A stretch of 64,000 nt of DNA from contig JADJEZ010000011.1 in the NCBI GenBank assembly GCA_016708825.1, forward strand, positions 1-64,000, read 5' to 3'. Under the pieces are notes generated by a model. The model made no database searches. It was not told where the DNA came from and saw only the letters and a program-made list of their open reading frames with translations. The translations under genes and the position numbers were made by a program. How positions within the stretch are numbered: position 1 is the first letter of the stretch; every line of letters begins with the position of its first letter. This DNA comes from Betaproteobacteria bacterium (GTDB lineage: Bacteria; Pseudomonadota; Gammaproteobacteria; Burkholderiales; Usitatibacteraceae). Below, piece after piece: positions 63,540 to 64,000 of the stretch.

Positions 63540-64000
63540 CCGCGCCCGGTATTCGCGCCCCGACCCTCGAGCGCGAGGAAGGCGCGCAGAATGCCGGCCT
63601 GTTCCGGGAAGGCGAGGAGTTCGGGTTTCGCCAGCACCTCGGACGCCTCGAGGTAGGCAATCTCCGAGGCTTCCGGCGTCTCGGGCATGGCGACCGGCAA
63701 AGGGCCGGCGGGCCGCGCGAGGAAGGCGATCTCGACGATGCAGAGCCTGCGGCCGCGATACAGGTAGTCGACCAGCCCCGCGCGCAGGACCGGCCCGATC
63801 CGCGCCTCGATCCCCACTTCCTCGCGCGCCTCGCGGGCGGCCGCGACTTCCGGCACCTCGCCGTAGCGGATGAAGCCCCCGGGAACGCACCACAGGCCGA
63901 TCCCCGGAGGAGTGCGGCGCTTGAGGAACACCAATGCGCCGGGCCGCTCGGGGTGCGTAAGTGCGAGCACCGCGGCGGGCAGCGGGTTCTGGTAGAAGTC
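63536..64000 (-). CDS. Nudix hydrolase, N-terminus outside the window
   Basis: At least 155 residues are visible and the frame stays open to the window edge (DFYQNPLPAAVLALTHPE...). The true start, possibly with a zinc-ribbon segment, is therefore upstream. The Nudix box is clear: GGFIRYGEVPEVAAAREAREEVGIEA (G-x5-E-x7-REAREEVG). Such enzymes hydrolyse nucleoside diphosphate derivatives. The stop overlaps the convergent rfbA stop (CTAG). Confidence 0.9.
   Translation of the reverse strand, partial: DFYQNPLPAAVLALTHPERPGALVFLKRRTPPGIGLWCVPGGFIRYGEVPEVAAAREAREEVGIEARIGPVLRAGLVDYLYRGRRLCIVEIAFLARPAGPLPVAMPETPEASEIAYLEASEVLAKPELLAFPEQAGILRAFLALEGRGANTGRG

Overview
The window is GC-rich, densely coded bacterial DNA with short intergenic gaps and many 4-nt ATGA start/stop overlaps. 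Gene content points to a proteobacterium, most likely betaproteobacterial. It includes enolase followed by ftsB, a PCu(A)C copper chaperone, a FliA-type promoter, GreB, RmlA, a complete hut operon, and a secreted protein opening with a WW-x-ESGWG-type motif. I cannot place it more precisely from sequence alone. No rRNA, tRNA, CRISPR array, integrase or transposase was recognised.

Layout. 0-2.8 kb: 3' end of a molybdopterin oxidoreductase large subunit, a PCu(A)C copper chaperone, a histone-deacetylase-fold hydrolase and a small secreted protein. 2.8-3.4 kb: two long palindromic repeats facing opposite ways. 3.4-12.1 kb: mostly housekeeping (M17 aminopeptidase, AsmA-like protein, glutamate-synthase-like flavoprotein, metal-dependent hydrolase, eno, ftsB, a TonB-like protein). 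12.1-17.8 kb: a FliA-type promoter, an orphan small ORF, a secreted subtilase with nine GLVLSE repeats and a hybrid histidine kinase. 17.9-20.0 kb: EamA and MarC membrane proteins and greB. 20.0-22.3 kb: a patch where a phosphonate permease gene (phnE) is shredded across frames and nothing else is legible. 22.3-27.6 kb: TraB/GumN-like protein, TPP enzyme, class V aminotransferase and nitrilase.

27.7-32.7 kb is the most interesting functional locus: a bufferin-type copper RiPP operon. It reads bufA (DUF2282 precursor), bufB (DUF692 MNIO enzyme), bufC (DUF2063 partner) and bufD (DoxX), then a DUF2652 protein and a small membrane protein. It is divergent from an ECF sigma factor and an NrsF-like (DUF1109) anti-sigma factor. 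Both divergent units carry the same promoter, GTAACC-N16-CGAA, the form known for Caulobacter SigF. This predicts one metal- or redox-sensing switch driving both its own sigma/anti-sigma pair and the metallophore operon.

32.7-39.5 kb: hutH-hutC-hutU-hutI-hutG with a clear sigma70 promoter and a HutC operator. Two further copies of the palindromic repeat interrupt it between hutC and hutU. 39.5-64 kb: serine hydrolase, winged-helix/TPR regulator, YHS protein, a lysine-catabolism module (Lrp regulator, saccharopine/lysine dehydrogenase family, antiquitin-type aldehyde dehydrogenase), isochorismatase-fold protein, OPT transporter, CBS protein, sorbosone-dehydrogenase-like protein, a ferric-type ABC transporter, AlaX editing protein, PAS/GGDEF protein, MFS transporter, S10 peptidase, B12/radical-SAM protein, rmlA, and a Nudix hydrolase running off the end.

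Two cross-cutting signals need attention. First, four ~190-bp palindromic elements share a conserved core, while their outer arms differ between copies yet stay self-complementary within each copy. Second, about a dozen otherwise well-conserved genes carry a single-base frameshift, several at G or C runs. Long-read consensus error is the likeliest cause, so apparent breaks here should not be read as gene loss without checking reads.
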